Numbered from the stretch's first letter, positions 7,691 to 16,667 are shown. The stretch is 64,000 nt of DNA from 13-2-20CM-66-19 sp036273735 (GCA_036273735.1 DASUHA010000109.1:8110-72109); one strand, 5' to 3'. Translations and numbers: made by a program. Notes: generated by a model not told the origin, from the letters alone.

Positions 7691-8914
7691 TCAGTAGCCC
7701 GCTGAGCCCAGGGCGTAGCGGACGGCCAGCTGCACCTGCGTGTCCGTGACCGGCCCCGGGTGGCTCTGCTCCTCTCCCCAGATGTAGGAATTGCTGGTCA
7801 CGCGCAGTCCTTCCAGGGTCAAAGACCAGCTTTTTCCCGGATTGAACATGTAGGCAACGGTCCAGCCGTGCCCGCTTTGCTCACCGTCAGGCTCCACATT
7901 GCGGCTCTCGACCCGGAACCGGTCGTAGCGGACGCTGAGCCTCTGGCGGCTTCCGACCCTCTTCGAGAGCAGCAGATAACGGGCGTCGAACGGCCAATCG
8001 AGGTCGCTTCCCCTGGGGGCGATTGCAGTCTGCCCGCTCAGCCATTGCGCGATCACGGTCCATCCTGCGCCGTACTCCAGGCGAGCCGCCACGCTGTTGA
8101 AAGTCGTATGCCAGGCGATGACGTGCTCCAACGCGTCTACTGCGGCGGGATTCGCCCGGTTGTCGTATCGCAGTGCCGTGAGCACGAAGCGCCCGGGAGC
8201 CTCCAGCGCAAGGCCGGCGTAATATCCCGCCCGCCCGTCGATCTCCCGGAAGGGCTCGATGCGCGCGCCGTCGCTCTCGAATCGGCCGACCCGATCGAAG
8301 AGCGGTGTCTGGCGGTCATCGAGTATGAATCCGCCGCCGGCAAGGGCGGCGCCCGCCACCTCATTCCAACCGAATACCCCCCCGATGGCGCTGATATCGA
8401 AGGGCAGATCGCTGCGCGTGCCGAGCCAGTCGACCTTGGCCTCGAGGCCCACGGTCCGCACCTCCTCCGCGAGCCAACTGCTCAACGCCGAGTAGGAGAG
8501 CGTGTAGGGAGATGTCCATCCGCCCGCACCGTTCTCCAACGAGACCGGTGCATAGAACCCGCCTGCCTTGACCCGCAGCCGCAGGTGATTGCGCGGATAG
8601 GGCCGGAACTGCAGATACGCCTCGGTCAGTCCCATGGGGTTCCTGTAGGAATGATCCCACGCGGAGGCATCCAGGTGCAGCTTCCAGACCTCGCCGAGCG
8701 GTACATTCAAAGCCAGGCGCAGGCGTCCGAGCTGCAATCCTGACTGCCGCTCGCTGAATCGCGTCGGACCGTAACCGCCGTCGAGCACGGAGGTCGCTGC
8801 ATCGGAGGAGACGGCCCTCAGATCGAGATCCAACTCCCAGTCGGCCCCCCGGGCGACCGTTGCACCGAGCAGCGCCGACGCTATCAGGAAGAGCAGCGTC
8901 GTTGCAGCACGCAT
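7691..8914 (-). CDS. Outer-membrane beta-barrel protein (porin-like)
   Basis: 407 residues with a signal peptide (MRAATTLLFLIASALLGAT, cleavage near ARGA). The mature part is rich in alternating aromatic/polar strands (for example RFVLTALRYDN, RLSVRYDRFRVES, SWSLTLEGLRVTSNS) and ends in a strand closing with a terminal tyrosine, as expected for an outer-membrane barrel. It probably folds as a channel or receptor; no ligand can be assigned. Its start codon shares one base with the stop of the upstream cupredoxin-like gene (TGATG), suggesting translational coupling. The pair is divergent from an EAL phosphodiesterase gene. Confidence 0.75.
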   Translation of the reverse strand: MRAATTLLFLIASALLGATVARGADWELDLDLRAVSSDAATSVLDGGYGPTRFSERQSGLQLGRLRLALNVPLGEVWKLHLDASAWDHSYRNPMGLTEAYLQFRPYPRNHLRLRVKAGGFYAPVSLENGAGGWTSPYTLSYSALSSWLAEEVRTVGLEAKVDWLGTRSDLPFDISAIGGVFGWNEVAGAALAGGGFILDDRQTPLFDRVGRFESDGARIEPFREIDGRAGYYAGLALEAPGRFVLTALRYDNRANPAAVDALEHVIAWHTTFNSVAARLEYGAGWTVIAQWLSGQTAIAPRGSDLDWPFDARYLLLSKRVGSRQRLSVRYDRFRVESRNVEPDGEQSGHGWTVAYMFNPGKSWSLTLEGLRVTSNSYIWGEEQSHPGPVTDTQVQLAVRYALGSAGY

Positions 8915-9597
8915 CAGTAGCCCTCACCTTCCATGGGTGCAGGCCGCAGCGGTTTCGTGAGCTGCAGAGTCAGGGTTGCGCGGTCTCCGGAGCCGATCGC
9001 CAGCTCGCGAACAAGTGTAGAAGTCTGCTCGCGCATTCGCGGATGCCAGACGGTGATCTGGTAATGACCCGCCGGGAGCTGCGCGGACCAGGCGCCCTGT
9101 GCATCGGTGGTACCGTAGAACGGCGCGTCCGTCACGTCGATGTAGGCGATCATCCAATCGTGGATGTTGCAGCCCAGGATGATGATGCCGGCGTGGTCGA
9201 AAACCACCGGCGGGTAGGGCTTGCCCCGGTAGAGAGGGAGTTGGAAGCGCTTGGCCGGCGAGAAGGAGTAGATCTGGTGACTGACCGAGTCGCTGTTTGG
9301 GAAGGACACGGCCGAGCCCACCGGAACCACCAGCACTTCGGGGACGAACATCCGGTTCATCTGGTCCATCGCCGCACTGATCGGCGTCGGCGCGGGTAGC
9401 TTCCTGCCGGCCGGTTGCACGGTAACGACGGCGTCGGCCAGGGGCTTGCCGTCCGCCAGCTGGACCGAGATGGCGAGTGATGCCGCGGAAGCGGGCGTGG
9501 CGTAGAGCAGAGCGCAGAGCAGCGCCATCCCCGCGATGGCGGCGCGGATCACGAGCAGCGCGCGATTTGAGCGTGCGGAAAGTCTCATTCCTGTCAC
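8914..9597 (-). CDS. Secreted cupredoxin-like protein ('methylamine utilization protein' family)
   Basis: 227 residues. An N-terminal hydrophobic segment (LLVIRAAIAGMALLCALLYA) ends in a signal-peptidase-like PASAAS site. The mature protein has a cupredoxin pattern: a histidine in SFPNSDSVSHQIYSF, and a Cys/His pair in ILGCNIHDWMIAYI, the arrangement of type-1 copper ligands. A carboxypeptidase-regulatory-like beta-sandwich follows (TDAQGAWSAQLPAGHYQITVWHP). Automated pipelines usually name relatives 'methylamine utilization protein', but nothing else of that pathway is here. Role: probably a periplasmic copper or redox/binding protein. It is coupled to the barrel gene downstream. Confidence 0.75.
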   Translation of the reverse strand: MTGMRLSARSNRALLVIRAAIAGMALLCALLYATPASAASLAISVQLADGKPLADAVVTVQPAGRKLPAPTPISAAMDQMNRMFVPEVLVVPVGSAVSFPNSDSVSHQIYSFSPAKRFQLPLYRGKPYPPVVFDHAGIIILGCNIHDWMIAYIDVTDAPFYGTTDAQGAWSAQLPAGHYQITVWHPRMREQTSTLVRELAIGSGDRATLTLQLTKPLRPAPMEGEGY

Positions 9598-9654
9598 CGG
9601 TTACTCGCCGTGCCATCCGGCGGCGCCTACGATGCAGCATATTCAGGCGGATTT

Positions 9655-12039
9655 ATGGGTAGTTTCCGCAAACGGCTTCTCGTGCTGATCATCGGTCTGG
9701 CGGTTCTAACCCAGACTGTGACGCTGTTTGCAGTGCTGGCAAGCACTGCGCGCGATGTGAAGGCGCGCGGTGCCGAGCAGCTGAGCGCCGACGGCTCCTT
9801 CGTGGATCAGCTCATCCGCTACCGGGCCGAGCAGCTGGCGAGCGCCGTGGCGGTGCTGGCCGAGGATTTCGGCTTCCGCGAGGCGGTGGCGAGCGGCGAC
9901 GGGCCGACCATGCTGTCCGCGGCCGGAAATAACGCCCGGCGGGTCGGCGCCGACCTCGTGCTGCTCATCAACACGCACGGACGGGTGCTGGCCTCGAGCG
10001 CGCCCTCCGAGGCGCAGGTCGGAAGCTCGATCGGGGGGTTGCTGCTCGGGGAAAGAGGACAGCACAACCGGCCGCGCTTCATGGTGCTCGGCCAGCGGAC
10101 CTACCAGTTCTTCCTCTCTCCGGTGCGTACACCGGAGATCATCGCCTGGGTGGCCATGGGCTTCGCGGTCGATGATGCGCTCGCGCGCAACATCCGCGAT
10201 CTCGCCGGTGTGGAGGTGACCCTCGGCATCCGCGGAGCGGCCGGCTTCACTCGCGTGGCTTCCAGCCTACCGCCCGCCGAGCAGGCCGCGCTGCGGGTCG
10301 ATTCTCCGGCGCAGCCGTCGGCGCGCGGCGCGCATGTGATGCGCATCGGCGATACGAGTTACCTCACCCTCGTCCAGCAGATCGATTCGCGTGGCGAGCC
10401 GGCGGAGGCCATCCTGCAGAAGCCGATGGCCGCAGTGCTGGCCCCGTACCAGGAGCTGCGCAATTCGCTGCTGCTCATCGACGGCGCGACCCTCGTTCTT
10501 GCCGCGGTGATCGGCATGCTCCTGGGACGAGGCGCTACGCGCCCCCTCGGCGAGCTCGTGCTCGCCGCGGAGCGTATCCAACACGGCCGCTACGACACCG
10601 CGGTGAAGGTGGCCGGCGGCAAGGAGTTCCGCAGCCTCGCCGATACCTTCAACACCATGCAGCGCACGATCGCCGACCGCGAGGCGGATATCACGCGCCA
10701 TGCGTTCTACGACTCCCTGACGGGCCTTCCCAACCGCGCGCTGGCCGAGCGGCGTCTGGAAGAGCTGCTGCGCGGCAGCGAGCCGCCGGCTGCACTCGCC
10801 CTCATCCTGATCCTGGTGCGCAGTGTGCACGAAGTGAACGCGACCTTCGGACAGGAGGTCGCGGATGAGGTCGTGCAGGAAGCGGCGCGGCGCCTGGGCC
10901 GCAATCTCGCGGCGCAGCACGTCATCGCGCGGTTCGGCGAGAGTCAGTTTCTGGTCATTGCGCCCGGATTTTCCGCGGAGCGGGCGCGTATCTACCTCGA
11001 TCAGCTCGCCGGCGCCCTGCGCGGCGGCTTCCATCTCTCGGGAATGACGCTCGATCTCGGTGTGACCGCCGGGATCTGTGTCTATCCCGAACACGGCCAG
11101 AGCGCCAAGGACCTCCTGCGGCGAGTGCAGGTCGCGCTCGAGGATGCCGCCGACACGCGGCTGCGGGTCGCGAGCTACGAGCCCGGTCGCGACGAGCAGC
11201 ATCGGCGCCGGCTCACCCTCATTACCGGCCTGCGCACCGCTATCGAGCGCGACGAGCTCATGCTCAAATACCAACCGAAGGTGGAGGTCGCCACCCGCTG
11301 CGTGAAGAGCCTGGAGGCCCTGGTTCGTTGGCAGCACGCGACCCTCGGTGCGGTCTCTCCGGGGGAGTTCGTGCCGCTCGCCGAGAGCGCCGGAGCGTCG
11401 CGGGCCTTGACCAACTGGGTGCTCGGCGCGGCCATCCGCCAGCTCGGCGAGTGGCGCCGGGGCGGCCTCGAGGTCGAGCTCGCCGTCAACCTGTCGGCGC
11501 CCGATATCCTCGACCCGGACCTGGGCGACGGCATCCTGCGGATGCTGGCGGAGCGGCACGTCGAGCCGGGGACGCTGCTACTCGAGATCACCGAGAGCGC
11601 CGTGATGCACGATCCGGACCTCGCGGCCCGCCACATGCAGCCGCTGCGTGCGGCCGGAGTGCGGTTCGCCATCGATGATTTCGGGACCGGCCACTCCTCG
11701 CTGTCACTGCTCAGCAGATTGCCGGTGGACGAGTTGAAGATCGACCGCTCGTTCATCTCGCAGGCCCTGTCGGGGCGCAATGCCGCGATCGTCGCCTCGA
11801 CCGTCGCCCTGGCGCATGGCATGGGGCTCAGTGTGGTGGCCGAGGGAGTGGAGACTTCCGACGCCTGGAATTTGCTGAAGCGCCTGCGGTGCGACTGCGC
11901 GCAGGGGTATCTCATCAGCCAGCCCATGCCGCCCGAGGCCGTGCCCGCGTTCGTGCAGCGAGCCAACGCGCTCCTGCCGGCCTCCGATTCCACGGTCCTG
12001 CAGATGCGCGCTCTGGAAGGGCTCGCGGGCAAGGCCTGA
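9655..12039 (+). CDS. Membrane-bound c-di-GMP phosphodiesterase: periplasmic sensor-HAMP-degenerate GGDEF-EAL
   Basis: 794 residues from ATG 9655 (AGGCGG upstream). Domains: a membrane segment (LLVLIIGLAVLTQTVTLFAV), a periplasmic sensing region of about 250 residues, a second membrane segment (LIDGATLVLAAVIGMLLG), HAMP (about 295-345), GGDEF-like (about 350-510), EAL (about 530-775). The GGDEF signature is replaced by GESQF near residue 428, so cyclase activity is not expected. The EAL domain keeps EALVRW (about 553), ITESA, DDFGTGHSSL (about 673), AEGVET and QGYLISQPM, so it should hydrolyse c-di-GMP. It is divergently transcribed from the cupredoxin/barrel pair, which may feed its periplasmic sensor; that link is inference. 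Confidence 0.92.
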   Translation: MGSFRKRLLVLIIGLAVLTQTVTLFAVLASTARDVKARGAEQLSADGSFVDQLIRYRAEQLASAVAVLAEDFGFREAVASGDGPTMLSAAGNNARRVGADLVLLINTHGRVLASSAPSEAQVGSSIGGLLLGERGQHNRPRFMVLGQRTYQFFLSPVRTPEIIAWVAMGFAVDDALARNIRDLAGVEVTLGIRGAAGFTRVASSLPPAEQAALRVDSPAQPSARGAHVMRIGDTSYLTLVQQIDSRGEPAEAILQKPMAAVLAPYQELRNSLLLIDGATLVLAAVIGMLLGRGATRPLGELVLAAERIQHGRYDTAVKVAGGKEFRSLADTFNTMQRTIADREADITRHAFYDSLTGLPNRALAERRLEELLRGSEPPAALALILILVRSVHEVNATFGQEVADEVVQEAARRLGRNLAAQHVIARFGESQFLVIAPGFSAERARIYLDQLAGALRGGFHLSGMTLDLGVTAGICVYPEHGQSAKDLLRRVQVALEDAADTRLRVASYEPGRDEQHRRRLTLITGLRTAIERDELMLKYQPKVEVATRCVKSLEALVRWQHATLGAVSPGEFVPLAESAGASRALTNWVLGAAIRQLGEWRRGGLEVELAVNLSAPDILDPDLGDGILRMLAERHVEPGTLLLEITESAVMHDPDLAARHMQPLRAAGVRFAIDDFGTGHSSLSLLSRLPVDELKIDRSFISQALSGRNAAIVASTVALAHGMGLSVVAEGVETSDAWNLLKRLRCDCAQGYLISQPMPPEAVPAFVQRANALLPASDSTVLQMRALEGLAGKA

Positions 12040-12126
12040 CCCCGGGCCTCGCCCGCAATTGCACTGCGGCCGGTGTCCGCTCTGATAGACTCCCGCACCT
12101 TCCATGGCGCAGGCGGAGTCGATTCG

Positions 12127-12246
12127 ATGGGCAAGGGCGACAAGCGATCCCGGCGGGGCAAGATCTACCGAGGCTCCTTCGGCAAGTCACGCGCCAAGGA
12201 CCCTGCCAAGAGAAGGAAGCGCGCCGCGGCAGCGGCTAAGAAGTAG
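12127..12246 (+). CDS. 30S ribosomal protein bTHX
   Basis: A 39-codon gene: MGKGDKRSRRGKIYRGSFG, then a Lys/Arg/Ala-rich tail ending AAAAAKK. This matches the very short basic THX protein, which binds in the head of the 30S subunit; the GKGDxRxxRGKIxxGSxGxxR pattern is essentially diagnostic. GGAG sits 9 bases before the ATG. It lies between the EAL phosphodiesterase gene and the proline-rich lipoprotein gene. Genes this short are easily missed by gene callers. The C-terminal extension is a little longer than in the shortest family members. Confidence 0.93.
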   Translation: MGKGDKRSRRGKIYRGSFGKSRAKDPAKRRKRAAAAAKK

Positions 12247-12392
12247 CCGGATCCTGCAAAGCGCTCGGGTGGCACGGAGCCCGTAGCCGCTCCCGTTACG
12301 CCGCGTACCGGCCGACGTCCCATCGAGAGGTCACCGCCTCGCCCGAGGTGGAACGCGGCTTGCGACGTGGAGGCGCGAAAGAGCAAGTCATG

Positions 12393-12473
12393 AGCGGCCC
12401 CAAGCCGCCTTTGGGCCGCGGGACCGGAAAGCCAATATGGCTGGCGGCCCGAGCGCCACAGGCGACTCGGGCC
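12393..12473 (+). other. Two stem-loops in the leader of the proline-rich lipoprotein gene
   Basis: In the 251-base gap after the bTHX gene, GCGGCCC/GGGCCGC form one hairpin (about 12394-12420) and GGCCCGAG/CTCGGGCC with an inner CGCC/GGCG form another (12446-12473). The second ends 25 bases before the lipoprotein start codon. No named riboswitch or RNA family was recognised. Confidence 0.4.
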
Positions 12474-12497
12474 ATCTACGCACACGAGGTGACCCTT

Positions 12498-12785
12498 ATG
12501 AATCGTAGCCTGTTGTTGCTATGCGCTGCCGCGCTCGCGCTTTCCGTGGGCGCCTGCTCGCATGATCAGTCGAGTAATCCGGGCGGAACCCCGTCCAGCG
12601 AGCAATCGAGTCCGAGCACGCCGCCGTCGAACGAGCAGGCGCCGCCACCGGCCAACGCACCGAGCTCTCAGCCCGGTGGTGCACCGGAGCAGAACCCGCC
12701 GCCGCCGCCGCCGAGCACGAACCCCAACGCGCCGCCGCCGGCCAATCCGCCACCGAGTCAGAACGGCAACCCGCCGCCGCTGTAA
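12498..12785 (+). CDS. Proline/asparagine-rich small lipoprotein, function unknown
   Basis: 95 residues from ATG 12498, with GAGGT about 8 bases upstream. A lipoprotein signal peptide is present: MNRSLLLLCAAALALSVGAC, with the lipobox SVGAC and acylation at Cys20. The mature part is low-complexity, dominated by Pro, Ser, Asn and Gln (runs such as NPPPPPPPSTNPNAPPP), and has no domain. An open frame continues upstream to 12348, but its residues look non-coding and would bury the signal peptide. Likely a surface or periplasmic tether-like protein; no function can be assigned. Confidence 0.75.
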   Translation: MNRSLLLLCAAALALSVGACSHDQSSNPGGTPSSEQSSPSTPPSNEQAPPPANAPSSQPGGAPEQNPPPPPPSTNPNAPPPANPPPSQNGNPPPL

Positions 12786-12912
12786 CCTGTAATGGCTGCC
12801 CGGCCGGTAGCCGCGCAGCCACTCTATTTCGGCGCCTCCGCCTCATCCGTGCACGATGCGGAGGCGCCCGATTGCTCGGGCCGATTCGATCAGGAAAAAT
12901 AACGACAACAGC

Positions 12913-13131
12913 TTAACGTCTTCTCCGTCCTGAAGGACGGAGATATCCGCCCATGAGAACACAGACACCCAGAATCAGGCAGTTGACGTTCCAACTGGAA
13001 CACGCTCCGTGTGTCCTTACCCGACGCGCGCTCGCAGCCGCAGCCACCGCGCCGTCGCACCCGCTTCCAGCGGGCCGCTCAAGAAACAGTCTCATTTCTG
13101 TCGGTGGCGTAACCGCCGAAAAAGCCGACAG
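12913..13131 (-). mobile_element. IS200/IS605-like end, transposase-less remnant or PATE-type element
   Basis: The 430-base gap 12786-13215 holds no convincing gene. At 12923-12942 CTCCGTCCT and AGGACGGAG form a perfect 9-bp hairpin with an RNA-strand tip UUCA. It is flanked by AGACGTTAA on the minus strand, a form strikingly like the subterminal hairpin of IS200/IS605 right ends. A second structured stem (CTGTCGG at 13098-13104 with CCGACAG at 13125-13131, enclosing GGCG/CGCC) lies where a tnpB 3' end/omega-RNA scaffold would be expected on the minus strand. No tnpA or tnpB reading frame is recognisable. The identification is by resemblance only. Confidence 0.45.
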
Positions 13132-13215
13132 AACGAATTCTAGTCCTGTGTTTTTGTCCAGTCAACCGAAGGAGCGGCGCTTCCTCCCCGGCCCCACGTC
13201 CGCGTCGGAGATGTG

Positions 13216-13866
13216 ATGAATTCCGACTCGCCGCTCGGCTACGCCCGTTGGCGTCCTCATCCCTGGCACGGGCTCACGCCCGGGCCGGAGTGTCCGCGCG
13301 TGGTCAATGCGTTCATCGAGATCACGCCCTTCGACCTGATGAAGTATGAGGTGGACAAGGCCACGGGCTACCTGCGGGTGGACCGTCCGCAGCGCACCTC
13401 CTCGCATCCCCCATCACTCTACGGCTTCGTTCCGCAGACCTACTGCGGCGAGCGGGTCCGTCGCCTGGCGGCGGATTGCGATCGGGGCGATGGCGATCCG
13501 CTCGACATCTGTGTGATCAGTGAGCGGCCGATCACGCACTCGGAGATCCTGCTGCGGGCGCGGGTCCTCGGGGGCCTGAAGATCATCGATCGCGGCGAGG
13601 CCGACGACAAGATCGTCGCGGTGCTCGACGGCGACTACATCTGGGGTGGCGCGAGTGATCTTGCCGATATCCCGGAGGCGCTGCTCGAGCGACTGGAGCA
13701 CTACTTCTCCACGTACAAGCTGGTGCCGGGCGAGCCTCCGAAGATCGCTGTCGTGGGCCGGTACGGCTACGACCATGCCGCGCGCGTCATCGCTGCGGCG
13801 ATCGAGGACTACCGGGAGATGGTCGGCGGAATGACCGAAGATCCGAACAGCGCGGCGCGCCGCTGA
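13216..13866 (+). CDS. ppa: Inorganic pyrophosphatase, family I
   Basis: 216 residues from ATG 13216, with GGAG at 13207-13210; a GTG directly before is less likely. It hydrolyses pyrophosphate to two phosphates in the cytoplasm. The family I signature is intact: DGDPLDICV carries the metal-binding aspartates, and EITPFDLMKYEVDK and SLYGFVPQTY correspond to the conserved substrate/metal-binding strands. It is longer than the ~175-residue E. coli enzyme because of N- and C-terminal extensions. Twenty bases separate it from the GH15 gene downstream, so the two may be co-transcribed. Confidence 0.93.
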   Translation: MNSDSPLGYARWRPHPWHGLTPGPECPRVVNAFIEITPFDLMKYEVDKATGYLRVDRPQRTSSHPPSLYGFVPQTYCGERVRRLAADCDRGDGDPLDICVISERPITHSEILLRARVLGGLKIIDRGEADDKIVAVLDGDYIWGGASDLADIPEALLERLEHYFSTYKLVPGEPPKIAVVGRYGYDHAARVIAAAIEDYREMVGGMTEDPNSAARR

Positions 13867-13886
13867 CCCGAGGAGCGGCATCGGGA

Positions 13887-15731
13887 ATGAAGCGGCCGGG
13901 CGAGTACCCTCCCATCGCGGACTACGCGCTCATCGGCGACTGTCACTCGGCGGCGCTCGTCTCCCGGCAGGGCTCGATCGACTGGTGTTGCCTGCCGCGC
14001 TTCGATTCGGACAGCTGCTTCGGGCGTCTGCTCGACTGGGACAACGGCGGCTACTTCGAGATCAGCCCCGAGGGGAGCTTCAGCACGCACCGCGAGTACC
14101 TGGAGAGAAGCCTGGTGCTGGTGACCACCTTCCGCTCCTCGAGCGGCGAGGCGCGCGTCATCGACTTCTTCGCCATGCGCAGCGGCGGCCGGCAGCGGCC
14201 GCGACGCGAGATCGTGCGGATGATAGAAGGCGTCAGCGGCACTCTGAAGCTCAATGTCAGATTCGTGCCGCGATTCGATTTCGGCGAGGTCAAGCCCTGG
14301 ATCCGCTCCTCGCCGAAGGGCGGATTCGTCGCCGTCGGCAGCAACGCCGGACTCTTGATCCTGGGAGACGTTCGCCTTCATCCCGGAAGCGACCACGACC
14401 TCCAGGCGACCCTGGAAATTCACGCCGAATCGCGCCATCACATTGCCATGCAGTTCCTCCCGCCCGAGGAGTGCGAGGTCGCGCACCTCGGCGAGAAGCT
14501 GCTGGCGCATATCGACGAGCACTACGAGGAAACGCTGAGCTGGTGGCGCGAGTGGTCCGCGAAAATCGTGTACCGCGACGGCCATGGGACGAGCATCGTG
14601 CGCTCGGCCATCGTGCTGAAGGCCCTGTGCTATGCCCCGACCGGGGCGATCATCGCGGCGCCGACGACCTCACTGCCGGAGGCAATCGGCGGTGAACGCA
14701 ACTGGGACTATCGCTTCTGTTGGGTCCGGGATTCGATCTTCACGGTGCATACGCTCGGTAACCTGGGCCTTCAGGCCGAGGCGGGGGGCATGCGGCGCTT
14801 CATTCAGCGCAGCGCCGCGGGCAATGCCAATGAGCTGCAGGTGTTGTATGCGGTCGACGGCAAGCGCCGGGTGCCGGAGATCGACCTGAAGAAGCTCGAC
14901 GGCTGGCGCGGCTCGCGCCCGGTGCGGATCGGCAACGGCGCGGCCGAGCAGTTCCAGGGCGACATCTACGGACTCGTGATGGAGCTGTCATGGCGCTGGA
15001 GCGAGCGGGGCGAGCGGCCGGATGAGAGCTACTGGGGATTTTTGACCGCGATCGTCGAGGCGGCGATCGCCAGGCGCCATCTGCCGGACCGGGGCATCTG
15101 GGAGGTGCGCTCGCGGCCGATGCATTTCGTGCAGTCGAAAGTGATGTGCTGGGCGGCGGTCGACAGCGGCATCGCGCTCGCGGAGCGTTACTCGCTGCCG
15201 GCGCCGATCGACCGCTGGCGCGAGGAGCGCGACGGCATACGCAAGGACGTCGAGAGGCGCGGCTATAGCCGTAAGCGGGGCATCTTCATCCGCAGCTACG
15301 GCAGCAAGGACGTCGACGCGGCCCTCTTGCTGTTGCCGGCCGTCGAGTTCGTGCCCTGGGATGACGAGCGGATGGTGCGCACGGCCGATGCCATCCGCGA
15401 GGACCTCTCCCTCGACGGACTGGTGCAACGCTACAAGGCGAAGGACGGACTGAAGGGAACCGAGGGCGTCTTCGTGGCGTGCACGTTCTGGCTGGCGGAG
15501 TGCTTCGCGCATCAACGCCGGCGGACGGAGGCGCGCGAGGCGTTCGAGCGGGCATGCCGCTGCGCCAACGACCTCGGTCTCTTTGCGGAGGAGTACCACC
15601 CAAAACTCGGGGAGATGTTGGGTAACTTTCCGCAGGGCCTGACGCATCTGGCGCATGTGTCAGCCGCGATGGCGCTCGAGAGCACTGCTGAGGCGGGGTC
15701 TTCGCGCCAAGGTGGGCGCTCGCGGTCCTGA
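13887..15731 (+). CDS. Glycoside hydrolase family 15 protein (glucoamylase/trehalase-like)
   Basis: 614 residues. An N-terminal beta-sandwich (ADYALIGDCHSAALVSRQGSI, DWCCLPRFDS) is followed by the (alpha/alpha)6 catalytic barrel. Family motifs include NWDYRFCWVRDS (about residue 272), the FAEEYHPKLGEMLGNFPQGLTH segment near the C-terminus with the catalytic glutamates, and FVACTFWLAECFA. GH15 members of this cytoplasmic type cleave alpha-glucosidic bonds in glucans or trehalose; there is no signal peptide. The specific substrate is not deducible. It lies between ppa and a BrkB-type membrane protein gene on the same strand. Confidence 0.9.
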   Translation: MKRPGEYPPIADYALIGDCHSAALVSRQGSIDWCCLPRFDSDSCFGRLLDWDNGGYFEISPEGSFSTHREYLERSLVLVTTFRSSSGEARVIDFFAMRSGGRQRPRREIVRMIEGVSGTLKLNVRFVPRFDFGEVKPWIRSSPKGGFVAVGSNAGLLILGDVRLHPGSDHDLQATLEIHAESRHHIAMQFLPPEECEVAHLGEKLLAHIDEHYEETLSWWREWSAKIVYRDGHGTSIVRSAIVLKALCYAPTGAIIAAPTTSLPEAIGGERNWDYRFCWVRDSIFTVHTLGNLGLQAEAGGMRRFIQRSAAGNANELQVLYAVDGKRRVPEIDLKKLDGWRGSRPVRIGNGAAEQFQGDIYGLVMELSWRWSERGERPDESYWGFLTAIVEAAIARRHLPDRGIWEVRSRPMHFVQSKVMCWAAVDSGIALAERYSLPAPIDRWREERDGIRKDVERRGYSRKRGIFIRSYGSKDVDAALLLLPAVEFVPWDDERMVRTADAIREDLSLDGLVQRYKAKDGLKGTEGVFVACTFWLAECFAHQRRRTEAREAFERACRCANDLGLFAEEYHPKLGEMLGNFPQGLTHLAHVSAAMALESTAEAGSSRQGGRSRS

Positions 15732-15764
15732 GTGCTGTGGCACGACGGTTGCGCTGTGCCGCGT

Positions 15765-16667
15765 ATGCTCGACATTCCGGCTTGGGTCGGCGGATGTACA
15801 CGGGAGATCTGGGCGCTCATCAAGGACGCCGTCAACGGCTGGAGTGAGCATCATGCGTCCCGGATCGGGGCGGCACTCGCCTTCTACACCGTCTTCTCGC
15901 TCGGACCGATTCTCCTGCTCGCCGTGGCGGTGGCCGGATTCTTCTTCGGGCAGGGCATCGCGCGCGGTGAGATCTATCGGCAGATCACGGACCTGATCGG
16001 GCCACAGGCCGCGGCTCAGGTGCAGATGGTGCTGGTGCATGCGCACCGGCCCACCGCCGGAGTGGTCGCGACCGTCATCAGCCTCGTAACGCTGTTACTC
16101 AGCGCGGATACTGCGCTCGTCGAGTTGAAATCCGGGCTGGACGAGATCTGGGGCCTGCCGTCCGACGGCCGCCGCTGGTACTGGTCATATCTGCGCACCC
16201 GGCTCCTCTCGGTCGCACTGATCTTCGCGCTCGGTATCCTGCTCCTGGCATCGCTGCTCTTCAGCGCCGCGCTGGGCGCTCTCGAAGCGCTGTCGCGCGG
16301 CATCATCGTCGTGGGCGTGATTCTCCACTTGACGAGCTCTCTCGTTTCGTTCGCGCTCGCGGCACTGCTCTTTGCGACTGTCTACAAAGTGTTGCCGAGC
16401 GTCCGTCTTGCGTGGAGGGACGTCGCGGCCGGGGCGCTGATCACGGCGGTGCTTTTCATCGTTGGGAAATTTGTGATCGGCCTCTACCTCGGCAGCAGCA
16501 CCGTTGCCTCGACGTATGGGGCGGCGGGCTCGGTGATCGTGTTACTGCTCTGGGTGTACTACTCCGCGCAGGTGTTCCTGTTCGGGGCGGAGCTCACGCG
16601 CGGATATGCCTGCCGCTTCGGCTCGAGGAAGGACATGGCACCTTCCCACATGTGCCCGCGACCCTAG
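15765..16667 (+). CDS. YihY/BrkB family inner-membrane protein
   Basis: About 300 residues from ATG 15765 (a GTG at 15732 is the alternative). Six hydrophobic helices are visible, with family landmarks ASRIGAALAFYTVFSLGPILLL at the start, a middle segment AVISLVTLLLSADTALVELK-like followed by LDEIWGLP, then VYKVLPSVRLAWRDVAAGAL and VLLLWVYYSAQVFLFGAELT. The BrkB/YihY family is widespread; its function is unsettled (once linked to serum resistance, earlier mis-called RNase BN). It is convergent with the orphan gene that follows. Confidence 0.9.
   Translation: MLDIPAWVGGCTREIWALIKDAVNGWSEHHASRIGAALAFYTVFSLGPILLLAVAVAGFFFGQGIARGEIYRQITDLIGPQAAAQVQMVLVHAHRPTAGVVATVISLVTLLLSADTALVELKSGLDEIWGLPSDGRRWYWSYLRTRLLSVALIFALGILLLASLLFSAALGALEALSRGIIVVGVILHLTSSLVSFALAALLFATVYKVLPSVRLAWRDVAAGALITAVLFIVGKFVIGLYLGSSTVASTYGAAGSVIVLLLWVYYSAQVFLFGAELTRGYACRFGSRKDMAPSHMCPRP

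Noticed and set aside
12953..13215. An open frame of 87 codons upstream of ppa.
   Set aside because: No family resemblance, composition unlike coding sequence, and it overlies the IS-like structured region.
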